From Comamonadaceae bacterium (GTDB taxonomy: Bacteria > Pseudomonadota > Gammaproteobacteria > Burkholderiales > Burkholderiaceae_C), in assembly GCA_947447985.1 (NCBI GenBank), contig CANFLX010000004.1, forward strand, positions 1-64,000: DNA of 64,000 bases. The letters are read 5' to 3'. Both the position numbers and the translations under genes were made by a program. This document shows, piece after piece, positions 56,007 to 64,000 of this stretch. Position 1 is the first letter of the stretch. Each line of letters opens with the position of its first letter. The notes beneath the pieces are model-generated. The model worked only from the letters and a program-made list of their open reading frames with translations, did no database searches and was not told the DNA's origin.

Positions 56007-57251
56007 ATGTGTAAATCAATGCAGAAATTGTTCCTTCTGGTTTTCCTGCTGATTCCAGTCTTCAGCCAGGCACAGTTGCGAACCGAGGACGCGTTAACGC
56101 AAGCATTGGCCTCGCACCCCACCATTCAGTCAAAGCAGAACGACTTGAAGGCCGCCATGGAGCGCCTGGGCGTCTCCAGCTGGGGCTACTGGCCTTCCGT
56201 GTCTTTGCAATCGACGGCGATGCAGGATTCGGCCACCCTGCCCGTGACCGTGCGGCTGGAGCAGCCCCTGTGGGCGGGCGGTCGACTCGACGCCGATTTC
56301 AAATTGTCGGAGGCCAAGGTGCGCATCGCCAAAGCCCTTTTGGTAGAGGCAGAGCAGTCGCTGATGGTCAAAGTTGCGTCTGCGTTCGCGGAAATCCTGC
56401 GCTTGCAACTCCGGATTGAAGCGGTGGATGAAAATGTGGCGGAGCATGAGCGCCTGCTGGCGTTGATTCGCCGACGCGCCGAGGCCGAAATCTCGCCCGA
56501 AGGGGACGTGGTGGTGGCCAAGGCACGACTGCAGCAGGCTTTGTCGGATCGGATTCAGCTGCGCAATACATTGGCCAATGCACGCGGTGACCTTGATCAG
56601 CTGATCTCGCAGCGCTCCGGCCCGCTCCAAGCGCCCGTGCGCGTCCGGATCGATTCAAAGACCTTGGAAGAACTGCTGAAGCAGGCCGAGGCGAACGCGC
56701 CCATGCTGGAGCGCATGGCGGCGGAAATGGTGTCGGCAGAAGCCGACATCGATACCGCCAAGGCGAGTTATTACCCGCAACTCAGTGCCCGCTTTGACCG
56801 AACTTTCGGCAACACCAACCAAAACAACGAGCAGACCTACCTCGCGCTCACTTTTCAGCCGGGTCCGGGCCTTGCCGTCGCGTCCTCCGTCCGCGCAGCC
56901 ACTGCGCGCAAAGAGTCGGCGGCCGATGCCATTGAAATTGCGCGAAAAGAACTGTTGGACAAAGTTCGGACGGACTGGAACCAACATCAATCCGCTGCGG
57001 CTGACAGCGAAGTGCTGGCGGAGTTGGTCACCGCCACGCGCGCCAGCTACGAATCCGCGATTCGCCAGTATCCGATCGGCCGAAAGAGCTGGTTGGAGGT
57101 TCTTAATTCGCAGCGAGAAGCCACACAGGCGCGCAATTCTTTGGCCGATGCCATGTGGTCCGGCTACCTTGCGGGCGTGCGCGTGTCGATCGCCACAGGC
57201 GATCTCTCCAGGCAAACACTTACCCAGCCCAGTCAGGTGAACAAGCAATGA
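56007..57251 (+). CDS. TolC-family outer-membrane channel of type I secretion (second copy)
   Basis: A protein of 414 residues from the ATG at 56007 (56019 is also possible), starting just before a signal peptide (LFLLVFLLIPVFSQA). Long helical repeats with the LapE/TolC pattern follow (QPLWAGGRL in the first half, YPIGRKSWLEVLNSQ near the end). The stop overlaps the ABC gene's ATG. It is the outer-membrane member of a complete TolC-ABC-HlyD operon. Confidence 0.9.
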   Translation: MCKSMQKLFLLVFLLIPVFSQAQLRTEDALTQALASHPTIQSKQNDLKAAMERLGVSSWGYWPSVSLQSTAMQDSATLPVTVRLEQPLWAGGRLDADFKLSEAKVRIAKALLVEAEQSLMVKVASAFAEILRLQLRIEAVDENVAEHERLLALIRRRAEAEISPEGDVVVAKARLQQALSDRIQLRNTLANARGDLDQLISQRSGPLQAPVRVRIDSKTLEELLKQAEANAPMLERMAAEMVSAEADIDTAKASYYPQLSARFDRTFGNTNQNNEQTYLALTFQPGPGLAVASSVRAATARKESAADAIEIARKELLDKVRTDWNQHQSAAADSEVLAELVTATRASYESAIRQYPIGRKSWLEVLNSQREATQARNSLADAMWSGYLAGVRVSIATGDLSRQTLTQPSQVNKQ

Positions 57252-59437
57252 TCCATCAGTCAATCCCGCAAGCGCTGGTCGAAGCGCAGCCACAGACCCC
57301 ACCGGCTGTGGACACCGACTTGGCGGTCTTGCTGTCCCGCTTGGCAGCCTTGCAAGGGGTCGCACTGCCGGTCCATCGCTTTGAGATGATGTCGACCTCC
57401 GAGATGGGGAGCACGGTCGATCAGCTGAGCCGGCCGCAGCGTGCCATCGAATGGTGGCTGTCGGCCTTGCCCAACGGCGTGGCCCAACAGATGGAGGGTT
57501 TGCCTGACCGTTCGGATATTCCTTTGCTCTGGATTTCAGCGGAAGATGGCCAGGTTGGGCTGCTCACCAGCGTCTTGGTGGGCGGTGGCTGCGGTGTGGA
57601 GTGGAGCGACGGGCAGACGGGTGAGTTGTCTGTAGCGCAACTGCAAGACGGCAAACTGCTGGCCATGCGCACCACGGTGGAGGCCGATGCCGCCGACCAC
57701 GAAAAGCCGAAAACCGCAAGCAATTGGTTTTTCTATGCGATTCGCAAGCGGTATCGCGTCTTCGTTGAATCTGTGATTGCTACGGCGCTTGCCAGCCTTT
57801 TGACCCTGGCCATTTCGTTTTACACCATGCAGGTGTATGACCGCGTCGTGCCGAACCAGGGCTACTCCACCCTGGCGGTGTTGACCGTGGGAGTGGTGCT
57901 GGCGCTGATGTTTGAGCTGCTGATGAAGCAGTTGCGCGCGCGCATGATGGACCGGGTTTGCAAAGAAATTGACGAAGAGCTCTCGGGCGTATTTTTTAGC
58001 CGCGTGCTGTCGATTCGTATGGATGCACGCCCCCGTTCTATTGGAACCTTTGCGTCCCAGGTCAAACAGTTCGAGACGGTGCGCCAGTTCATGACCTCGT
58101 CCACCTTGTTCTTGATCGCCGATTTGCCCTTCGTGATTTTTTTCCTGGCGGTGATGTTCAGTATTGGTGGCATGGTGGTGCTCGTGCCCCTCGCGCTGTT
58201 GCCACTTTCGATCGGCGTGGGCCTGTACGCACGTTGGCATTTGATGCGTGCCACCGAAGAGCAGGCGAAATCAGCCAACCGAAAAAATGGCGTCCTGATT
58301 GAGGCGATCGACGGGATCGAGGCCATCAAGGCCGTCGGCGGCGAATGGAAGTTGCAGCATCAATGGCAGCGCCTAACCCGCGACATGGCGATTCACGAAA
58401 TGGACATTCGCAACACCTCGACCATGAGCGCGAACATGACGCAGACCATTCAGCAACTGAGTTACATCCTCATGATTGCGTTTGGTGCCTACCTCATCAC
58501 GGTGGGGCAGATCACGCAGGGCGCGCTCATGGCCTGTTCGATCATCAGCAACCGCGCACTGGGGCCCATCTCTCAAATCTCTGGAATGATCGTGCAATGG
58601 CAGCAGTCGCGCATTGCATTGGCAGGGCTGGACGACATGATGAAGCTGCCCTCCGACCATGGCGAAGGCGAGCGGCACATCATTCCCGGCAAATGCCGTG
58701 GCGAGCTCAGCCTGGAAGCGGCCAGCCTGAGCTACCACACCGCGATTCCTGCGCTGCTGGCGTCGACGCTCATGATCAAGCCGGGCGAGCGGATTGCCCT
58801 GCTGGGGGCGGTCGGTTCCGGCAAATCTTCCTTGATCAAACTGCTGTCGGGTTTGTACAAACCGACGGAAGGGCGGGCATTTTTGGACGGTGTGGACATG
58901 ATGCACCTGGCGCCGGAGTACGTGCGCGAACACATCGGCTACCTCACGCAGGACGTGCGCCTTTTCAGCGGAAGTCTGCGCGACAACCTGGTCCTGGGCT
59001 TGCCCTCGCCGACAGACGCCCAGGTCTTGCAGGCCGCCGCGCAGACCGGGCTGGATCAATTGGTCAAATCCCACCCCGCAGGCATGGGCTTGCCCATTTT
59101 TGAGGGGGGGCGGGGTCTGTCGGGCGGTCAGCGCCAGTTGGTGGGCCTGACCCGCATGTTGATTGCGCGCCCCTCAATATTGCTGTTGGATGAGCCCACG
59201 GCTTCGCTGGATGGTGACCTCGAAGTCAAGGTCATGCGGACCTTGTTCCACAACATGGCCGCCGACGCTGTGATCGTCCTGGCAACCCACAAGCGCAGCC
59301 TCTTGGGCCTTGTCGATCGCATTATTGTGATGGACAAAGGCCGCATCGTCATCGACGGGCCACGCGACGAAGTCATGGCCAAATTGGGCCGTCCAGCACC
59401 CGCATCGGCCCGTCCCACTCTACCCACGGAAGCTTGA
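57248..59437 (+). CDS. Type I secretion ABC transporter, LapB-like, with inactive C39-like domain
   Basis: A 729-residue exporter. Residues 1-150 form an N-terminal domain in the position of the C39 peptidase. I see no catalytic Cys-His pair, so it is a C39-like substrate-binding domain, as in LapB/HlyB. Six membrane segments follow, then an intact ATPase: Walker A GAVGSGKSS, signature LSGGQRQL, Walker B ILLLDEPTASLD and H-loop LATHKR. LapB-type exporters usually carry very large adhesins. The ATG at 57248 overlaps the tolC stop; the frame continues upstream inside tolC but that part is not protein-like. Confidence 0.92.
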   Translation: MIHQSIPQALVEAQPQTPPAVDTDLAVLLSRLAALQGVALPVHRFEMMSTSEMGSTVDQLSRPQRAIEWWLSALPNGVAQQMEGLPDRSDIPLLWISAEDGQVGLLTSVLVGGGCGVEWSDGQTGELSVAQLQDGKLLAMRTTVEADAADHEKPKTASNWFFYAIRKRYRVFVESVIATALASLLTLAISFYTMQVYDRVVPNQGYSTLAVLTVGVVLALMFELLMKQLRARMMDRVCKEIDEELSGVFFSRVLSIRMDARPRSIGTFASQVKQFETVRQFMTSSTLFLIADLPFVIFFLAVMFSIGGMVVLVPLALLPLSIGVGLYARWHLMRATEEQAKSANRKNGVLIEAIDGIEAIKAVGGEWKLQHQWQRLTRDMAIHEMDIRNTSTMSANMTQTIQQLSYILMIAFGAYLITVGQITQGALMACSIISNRALGPISQISGMIVQWQQSRIALAGLDDMMKLPSDHGEGERHIIPGKCRGELSLEAASLSYHTAIPALLASTLMIKPGERIALLGAVGSGKSSLIKLLSGLYKPTEGRAFLDGVDMMHLAPEYVREHIGYLTQDVRLFSGSLRDNLVLGLPSPTDAQVLQAAAQTGLDQLVKSHPAGMGLPIFEGGRGLSGGQRQLVGLTRMLIARPSILLLDEPTASLDGDLEVKVMRTLFHNMAADAVIVLATHKRSLLGLVDRIIVMDKGRIVIDGPRDEVMAKLGRPAPASARPTLPTEA

Positions 59438-59443
59438 CTGACC

Positions 59444-60631
59444 ATGATGCAATCCCCCAAAGATCGGTTCGGCAGTAAAAAGCGCCACTCCACTCTGCAG
59501 GCCATCCCCACCACGTTGTGGGTCACCTCCGCTTTATTGATCGTCGGATTTGTCTGGGCGTCCCAGTCTGAAATCGAGCAGGTCACCCGTGCCACGGGGC
59601 AGGTGGTCGCCAGTTCGCGCACGCAAGTGATCCAGTCCCAGGATGGCGGCGTTCTGGAAACCTTGTTCGTCAAAGAAGGCGACGAAGTGACCAAAGGAGA
59701 GGTGCTGGCAAAACTCGACACCACCAAGCTGGTGGCATTTTTTCGGGATTCGGAATCGAAGGTGGCGGCACTCAAAGCAGCCAGTGCCCGCCTCACTGCC
59801 GAAATTGAAGGTACGGAAATCAAGTTCGGCCCCGAAGTCAATGACTACCCCCAGTTCCGCGCCAGCCAGTCCCTCTTGCTTGCGAAGCGCCGTGCGGCCA
59901 TCGAAGATGACATTGCCTCGCTGACCGCCATGAAAGCCTTGGCCATCAAAGAACTGCAGATGACGGAACCGCTCTTGAAAACCGGTGACGTCAGTCGGGT
60001 GGACGTGCTGAAGCTGGAGCGAACAGTGGCTGACTTGCAGGCGCAGATCACCAACAAGCGAAACAAATACCTTCAAGACACCCAGGCCGAGTTCAGCAAG
60101 GTCAGTGAAGACCTGGCCAGCGCCGAGCAAACCTTGCTGCAGCGCAAGGACCAACTGGTGCATGCCGAGATACGGTCACCGTCCAACGGCGTCGTTAAAA
60201 ACGTACGCATCACCACGCTGGGGGGAGTGCTCAAACCCAGCGAAGAATTGATGCAAATTGTGCCTGTCGAGGATGCGCTGCTGATCGAGGTGAAGGCCAA
60301 GCCGACCGACATTGCATTTATCAAACCAGGCCTGCCTGCCAACGTCAAAATTGACGCCTATGACTACTCGATTTACGGCACGCTCAGTGGCCATGTGACC
60401 TACATCAGTGCCGACACCCTGAGCGAAGACCTGCGCCAAGGGGAACAGCCCTACTACCGTGTGCAAATCAAGACAGATGGCAAACGCTTCAAAGGCCGGC
60501 CCGACGAAAAACTCGAGATTCAGCCTGGTATGACAGCCGTTGGCGAGGTCATCACAGGACGCAGCACCGTGCTGCGCTACCTGGTGAAGCCGCTGGTGAA
60601 AACCTTGAACGAATCGATGGTCGAGCGTTAA
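59444..60631 (+). CDS. HlyD-family periplasmic adaptor of type I secretion (second copy)
   Basis: A 395-residue LapC/HlyD-type adaptor. One membrane segment (about residues 23-40, TLWVTSALLIVGFVW), lipoyl halves around SQDGGVLETLFV and EIRSPSNGVVKN, a coiled coil (about 100-240) and the C-terminal QPGMTAVGEVITGRSTVL motif of the family are visible. It follows the intact ABC gene after six bases and precedes the CysQ-type gene by 12 bases. Confidence 0.93.
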   Translation: MMQSPKDRFGSKKRHSTLQAIPTTLWVTSALLIVGFVWASQSEIEQVTRATGQVVASSRTQVIQSQDGGVLETLFVKEGDEVTKGEVLAKLDTTKLVAFFRDSESKVAALKAASARLTAEIEGTEIKFGPEVNDYPQFRASQSLLLAKRRAAIEDDIASLTAMKALAIKELQMTEPLLKTGDVSRVDVLKLERTVADLQAQITNKRNKYLQDTQAEFSKVSEDLASAEQTLLQRKDQLVHAEIRSPSNGVVKNVRITTLGGVLKPSEELMQIVPVEDALLIEVKAKPTDIAFIKPGLPANVKIDAYDYSIYGTLSGHVTYISADTLSEDLRQGEQPYYRVQIKTDGKRFKGRPDEKLEIQPGMTAVGEVITGRSTVLRYLVKPLVKTLNESMVER

Positions 60632-60643
60632 GCGCGGGTTGCG

Positions 60644-61441
60644 ATGTCACACATCTCCGAGTCCACCCTCTTTGAGCTGCTCTTGCCCATCGCCCGACGC
60701 GCGGGCGCCGCGATCATGGAAATTTATGGCAGTGAGCAATTTGCCATCAACCAGAAAGCGGACCAGAGTCCGGTGACCGCTGCAGATCTTGCAGCGCACC
60801 ATGTTCTCGTTGACGCACTGGCCCCGCTTTTGCCGCAATGCCCCATCGTCTCGGAAGAGGATGACGCCTCTCAGGCGCACCGCCACAGCGAGGGCCGGTT
60901 CTGGCTGCTGGACCCGCTGGACGGCACCAAGGAGTTCATTGCCCGCAATGGTGAATTCACCGTCAATATTGCGCTGATCGCGCAAGGCAAGACGGTGCTG
61001 GGCGTCGTCTATGCGCCAGCCATTGATTGCATGTATTGGGGCGGAGCGGGCCTGGGCGCCTACCGCATGCAAGGCGGGGACAAAGAAGCAATTGCAGTCG
61101 GCGGGGGCGATGCCCATGGCGTCTGCCGGGTGGTCGCCAGCAAGAGCCATTTGAACGCGGAGACCCAGGCCTTTATCGACCAGCTCAATCCAGTGCAACT
61201 GGTGCAAGCCGGAAGCTCCTTGAAGTTTTGCCGTGTCGCAGAAGGCGCCGCCGACATCTATCCCCGTCTAGCGCCCACCTGTGAGTGGGACACCGCCGCG
61301 GCACAAGCCGTACTCGAGGGCGCAGGCGGTGCGGTGCTCGACCTGCATGGAAGCCCGCTTCGCTATGGAAAAGAGCAGGTGTTGAACCCCTCGTTCATCG
61401 CCACCCGGGACGTCGCTCTGATTCCAGCAGCACCCCGATAA
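60644..61441 (+). CDS. cysQ: CysQ-type 3'(2'),5'-bisphosphate nucleotidase
   Basis: A 265-residue member of the inositol-phosphatase superfamily. It has the metal-binding EED near residue 70, DPLDGTKEFI (about residues 90-99) and WDTAAAQAVLEGAGG, the typical CysQ pattern; the KEFI ending separates CysQ from SuhB. CysQ removes the 3'-phosphate of PAP, the product of every PAPS-dependent sulfotransferase, and so relieves product inhibition. Its place at the end of the type I operon, opposite a sulfotransferase operon, fits that role, although CysQ also serves sulfate assimilation generally. Confidence 0.88.
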   Translation: MSHISESTLFELLLPIARRAGAAIMEIYGSEQFAINQKADQSPVTAADLAAHHVLVDALAPLLPQCPIVSEEDDASQAHRHSEGRFWLLDPLDGTKEFIARNGEFTVNIALIAQGKTVLGVVYAPAIDCMYWGGAGLGAYRMQGGDKEAIAVGGGDAHGVCRVVASKSHLNAETQAFIDQLNPVQLVQAGSSLKFCRVAEGAADIYPRLAPTCEWDTAAAQAVLEGAGGAVLDLHGSPLRYGKEQVLNPSFIATRDVALIPAAPR

Positions 61442-61477
61442 GCTGCGGGCTGGCAGCATCAGCCGCCCAGCCGGTGC

Positions 61478-62965
61478 TCAGCTTTGAAACGGTATTCCCA
61501 GCACCTTCGCCACCTGTCGGGCCAGTTCTCCGCGCCGGACCTTGCCCATCTCGTTGCGCGGAATTTCACTCAGAATAATGACGCGGCTAGGGCTGTGCGA
61601 ACCGAGGTTTACCGCCGCGAAGTCCGACAGCTCCTCTTGCGATGCGGTGGCGCCCTCGTGAAGTTCAACCGCGCAAACCGGGATGTGTTGGTGCACGGGA
61701 TGGTGCAGCGGAAATGCACTCGCATCGGCCACCGCCGGGTGGGCGCACAGGCAATTCTCAATCTCCGCCGGTGCGATGTTGACGCCGTTCATCACCATCA
61801 TCTGGTCAGAGCGTCCGTAGTGAATCAGCTGACCTGATGGGCTAAGCGCCCCGAGATCACCGGGCTTGAACCATCCCTCGTTGAAATCGCGCGCCGTTGC
61901 CTCAGGGTCGTTGTGGTATGCGGTGATCATGGCCTTGCTGCGCAGCCAGATTTCCCCCGTTGTTCCAGCGGGCAGAACTTGATTCTGCCGATCGCGAATC
62001 TCGATCTCGACAAATTTCACCGCGGGTCCGACGGTGCCGGGGACGGCCCGGATATCGTCGGGCTTCGCCATGGTGATCAAGCCAAAATCATTGGTGCCAT
62101 AAGGAATGTGGAGGCAGGACGCAAGGTGCTTGAGGGTGCGCCGGCGCAAGGACTCGGTCACCATCGCGCCGCCCGCACTCACGACGCGCAAGAAATCGAG
62201 CGGCCGCTCATGTTTGCGGGTTAGCTGCTTGAGCATTTGCTCAAGATGAATCGCCGACAGAAACAGGATGGTGACCCCCAAACGTCGGCATTGTTCAATA
62301 AAGTCTGCTTGCCGGTTTGCCAACACAATTGGTACCCCGTGCGACAGCGCTGTCAAGCAGCCTAACTTGCTCACCCAAAAGTCAATGCGTGACACCGTGG
62401 CAAGGCGATCCGCCGCTGTCATTGCCAAGGTCTCGAACAAGACCTCAGCGCGCAGTCGGAAAATTTCGTGGCTGATGGGAATCAGTTTGGGGGTACCTGT
62501 TGTGCCTGAGCCCACGACCAGGAAGCAGGGCGCTTGCGGATCCATGTCGCACGGACTGCTTGCTGGTGCAGCGCTTGATGCGGCATAGAGCGCGTCGGTG
62601 GACAACACCAACTCCGATGCAAACAGGCCGCTGACACCTTCGACTTCTCCGTCCCGCAGCAAGACCGTGGCTTGGGTGCGTGCCACGATTTGAGACTTCA
62701 CGGGCGCGACCTCGGTCACTGGCAGTGACACCGACGTTGCGCCCAGCCGCGCCACTGCCAGCATGGCCGCTACCGCCAGGCGTTCGTCGCGCAGGGAGAG
62801 GGCCACCACCGTGCCCGATCCGATACCCGCACTGAACAATTGGTTCGTGATGGAATGAACCGCCCGGTCCAAGCCCGCCCACGTGACGGAGTCCGAACTC
62901 GTATAGATGGCTACGGCTTCGGCTTGCTGTGCCGCTTGCAAGGCGATGGCGTGGGCAATATTCAT
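61478..62965 (-). CDS. AMP-dependent acyl/aryl-CoA ligase-like protein
   Basis: A 495-residue ANL-superfamily enzyme with all core motifs: the P-loop-like VVGSGTTGTPKLI, the A5 motif IPYGTNDFG, GEIWLRSKAMITAY, GWFKPGDLG, GRSDQMMVMNGVNI and the catalytic Lys in the C-terminal MGKVRRGEL. It should activate a carboxylate and join it to CoA or a carrier. The start was set at MNIAHAIA; the open frame further up is unlike the family. It follows the Bug-type receptor gene after about ten bases, so the pair may import and activate the same organic acid. The exact substrate is unknown. Confidence 0.85.
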   Translation of the reverse strand: MNIAHAIALQAAQQAEAVAIYTSSDSVTWAGLDRAVHSITNQLFSAGIGSGTVVALSLRDERLAVAAMLAVARLGATSVSLPVTEVAPVKSQIVARTQATVLLRDGEVEGVSGLFASELVLSTDALYAASSAAPASSPCDMDPQAPCFLVVGSGTTGTPKLIPISHEIFRLRAEVLFETLAMTAADRLATVSRIDFWVSKLGCLTALSHGVPIVLANRQADFIEQCRRLGVTILFLSAIHLEQMLKQLTRKHERPLDFLRVVSAGGAMVTESLRRRTLKHLASCLHIPYGTNDFGLITMAKPDDIRAVPGTVGPAVKFVEIEIRDRQNQVLPAGTTGEIWLRSKAMITAYHNDPEATARDFNEGWFKPGDLGALSPSGQLIHYGRSDQMMVMNGVNIAPAEIENCLCAHPAVADASAFPLHHPVHQHIPVCAVELHEGATASQEELSDFAAVNLGSHSPSRVIILSEIPRNEMGKVRRGELARQVAKVLGIPFQS

Positions 62966-62975
62966 GGGCGAGTCT

Positions 62976-63977
62976 TCACTTCGATTTGGGGCTGGTCGGG
63001 GCAGGGCGTTGCAAACGACCCCAGTGTTCCATCTCTGCCCGCACAAATTTGTTGGTGTTGTGGGGTTCCACGGGCGACACCTGCAAGGACGCCACGGCCA
63101 GTGCCTCGATAAATTCAGGGTCCTTTTTGATGGCCGCCAGATCTCGGCGCAAATCGTTCAGCAAAGCGGCAGGCGTGTTCTTGGGTGCCAGCAGGGCAAA
63201 CCAGGTGAGAAAGGTGAGGTCGCCGTAGCCCAGCTCTGTAAAGGTCGGCGTGGTGGGCACTTGGGCGCTGCGAGACGGACTGCTGATGGCCAGCGCCCGA
63301 ATCTGGCCCGACTGCAGCAGGGGCAGGGCGCCACTCAGGGTCACGACTGCGAACTGCACGCTGCCGCCCGCGACGTCGAGCAAAGCTTGCGGGCCACTTT
63401 TATAGGGCACGTGGATGGTTTCACCAGCACCCGCGCGGTTCAAAACAGACTGGCCCAAAAAGTAGCCGAAGGTGGACACGCCAGGCGATCCCCAGCTCAA
63501 GGGCTTGCGGTTGCGCACGCTGTCTTCCACCAAGCGCTCCAGCGTCGTCGCACCTTGGCGCGCGTCGGTGACGATCAAGGTGGGTGCGCCCGCAATGATC
63601 CCGATCGGAGCCAGGTCCGTCATCAAATCGATTTTGGGGCTGTCGGGCTCGCGGGCGAGCAAGAAAGAACCCGCCCCGGCAATCAGCAGCGTCGCGCCGT
63701 CAGGTTCCGCCTGCGACACATACGTTGCGCCAATCAGCCCCGACGCACCTGCACGGTTTTCCACCACGTATTTGCGGCCATTGGCGCGCGACAGAAAAAT
63801 CCCGGTGGTGCGGGCAACAATGTCGGTGGGGCCTCCGGGCGCAGCAGGCACCACCAAGCGCACCGGCTTGGTGTCGGGCGCATCGGCGGCCTGCGCGGGG
63901 CAGATCAGCAACAGGGCGGCGGCGACCGCGCACAAGAGGAGTGGTGAAGCAAGGACGGCGCGCAAAGTACGTGTCAT
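62976..63977 (-). CDS. Bug-family periplasmic solute-binding protein (tripartite tricarboxylate transporter type)
   Basis: A 333-residue TctC/Bug-type receptor with a Sec signal peptide (LLLCAVAAALLLICPAQA) and the family motif RLVVPAAPGGPTDIVAR. YVVENRAGASG and the GYGDLTFLTWFAL stretch follow later. These receptors bind small carboxylates or amides in the periplasm. Very large numbers of orphan Bug genes are usual in Burkholderiales. No TctA/TctB membrane genes lie nearby. The downstream ligase-like gene suggests an acid ligand. Confidence 0.92.
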   Translation of the reverse strand: MTRTLRAVLASPLLLCAVAAALLLICPAQAADAPDTKPVRLVVPAAPGGPTDIVARTTGIFLSRANGRKYVVENRAGASGLIGATYVSQAEPDGATLLIAGAGSFLLAREPDSPKIDLMTDLAPIGIIAGAPTLIVTDARQGATTLERLVEDSVRNRKPLSWGSPGVSTFGYFLGQSVLNRAGAGETIHVPYKSGPQALLDVAGGSVQFAVVTLSGALPLLQSGQIRALAISSPSRSAQVPTTPTFTELGYGDLTFLTWFALLAPKNTPAALLNDLRRDLAAIKKDPEFIEALAVASLQVSPVEPHNTNKFVRAEMEHWGRLQRPAPTSPKSK

Positions 63978-64000
63978 GGCGTGCAAAAAAGGCGTGAGGT

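Noticed and set aside
57155-57247. Upstream in-frame extension of the second ABC transporter
   Set aside because: It lies inside the TolC-like gene and is not protein-like. The ATG at 57248 overlaps the TolC stop as expected for coupling.
57248-57700. An active C39 peptidase domain at the N-terminus of the second ABC transporter
   Set aside because: No Cys near the N-terminus and no His-Asp pair in the proper order were found. It resembles the inactive C39-like domain of LapB/HlyB.

Overview
The window is a high-GC chromosome segment whose gene content points to a betaproteobacterium of the order Burkholderiales, most likely a Rhodoferax-like member of the Comamonadaceae. The clues are a yicC-gmk-rpoZ block divergent from a Ser/Thr kinase and PP2C pair, the rph-rdgB-hemW run, a Bug-type (TctC) solute receptor, and a tRNA-Ile(CAU) carrying an Azoarcus-type group I intron. 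The genus is inference. No insertion sequence, transposase, CRISPR array or prophage was seen.

Region 1 (1-18.7 kb) is mostly core metabolism and regulation: two acyl-CoA dehydrogenases and a hotdog thioesterase (+); a minus-strand run of a short KdpD-like kinase, KdpE-like regulator, Kup potassium transporter and two small unknown genes; yicC-gmk-rpoZ (-); Ser/Thr kinase and PP2C phosphatase, then rph, rdgB and hemW (+). A fatty-acid-hydroxylase gene follows, then a lipoprotein and outer-membrane protein pair that looks like an inserted cassette, because a decayed copy of the hydroxylase 3' end lies on its far side. Formate-tetrahydrofolate ligase (-) closes the region.

Region 2 (18.9-19.3 kb) holds tRNA-Ile(CAU), split in the anticodon loop by a 206-nt group I intron that closely resembles the Azoarcus ribozyme. 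A promoter-like element and a terminator flank it.

Region 3 (19.4-61.4 kb) is the standout: a surface-protein secretion island. A TolC-like gene precedes one 24.7-kb gene for an 8247-residue protein. That protein is built from roughly 38 Calx-beta-like domains and two other tandem families, including seven ~200-residue modules that each carry an EF-hand-like DxNxDGxxxxxE loop. Then come a type I ABC transporter with degenerate ATPase motifs, an HlyD-type adaptor and two tandem CapK/PaaK-like adenylate-forming enzymes. Facing them is an operon of a TPR sulfotransferase and two methyltransferase-like proteins. Divergent from that is a second, intact type I system (TolC, LapB-like ABC, HlyD) ending in a CysQ-type phosphatase. 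Sulfotransferase plus CysQ (which removes the PAP by-product) plus type I export suggests, as a hypothesis, that a secreted product, perhaps the giant adhesin, is sulfated and otherwise modified before or during export. The logic is similar to the Xanthomonas Rax system but on a far larger substrate.

Region 4 (61.5-64 kb) is a minus-strand pair: a Bug-type periplasmic receptor followed by an acyl/aryl-CoA ligase-like enzyme.

Where a homopolymer made base counting ambiguous, start coordinates were fixed from the reading frame and may be off by one base.
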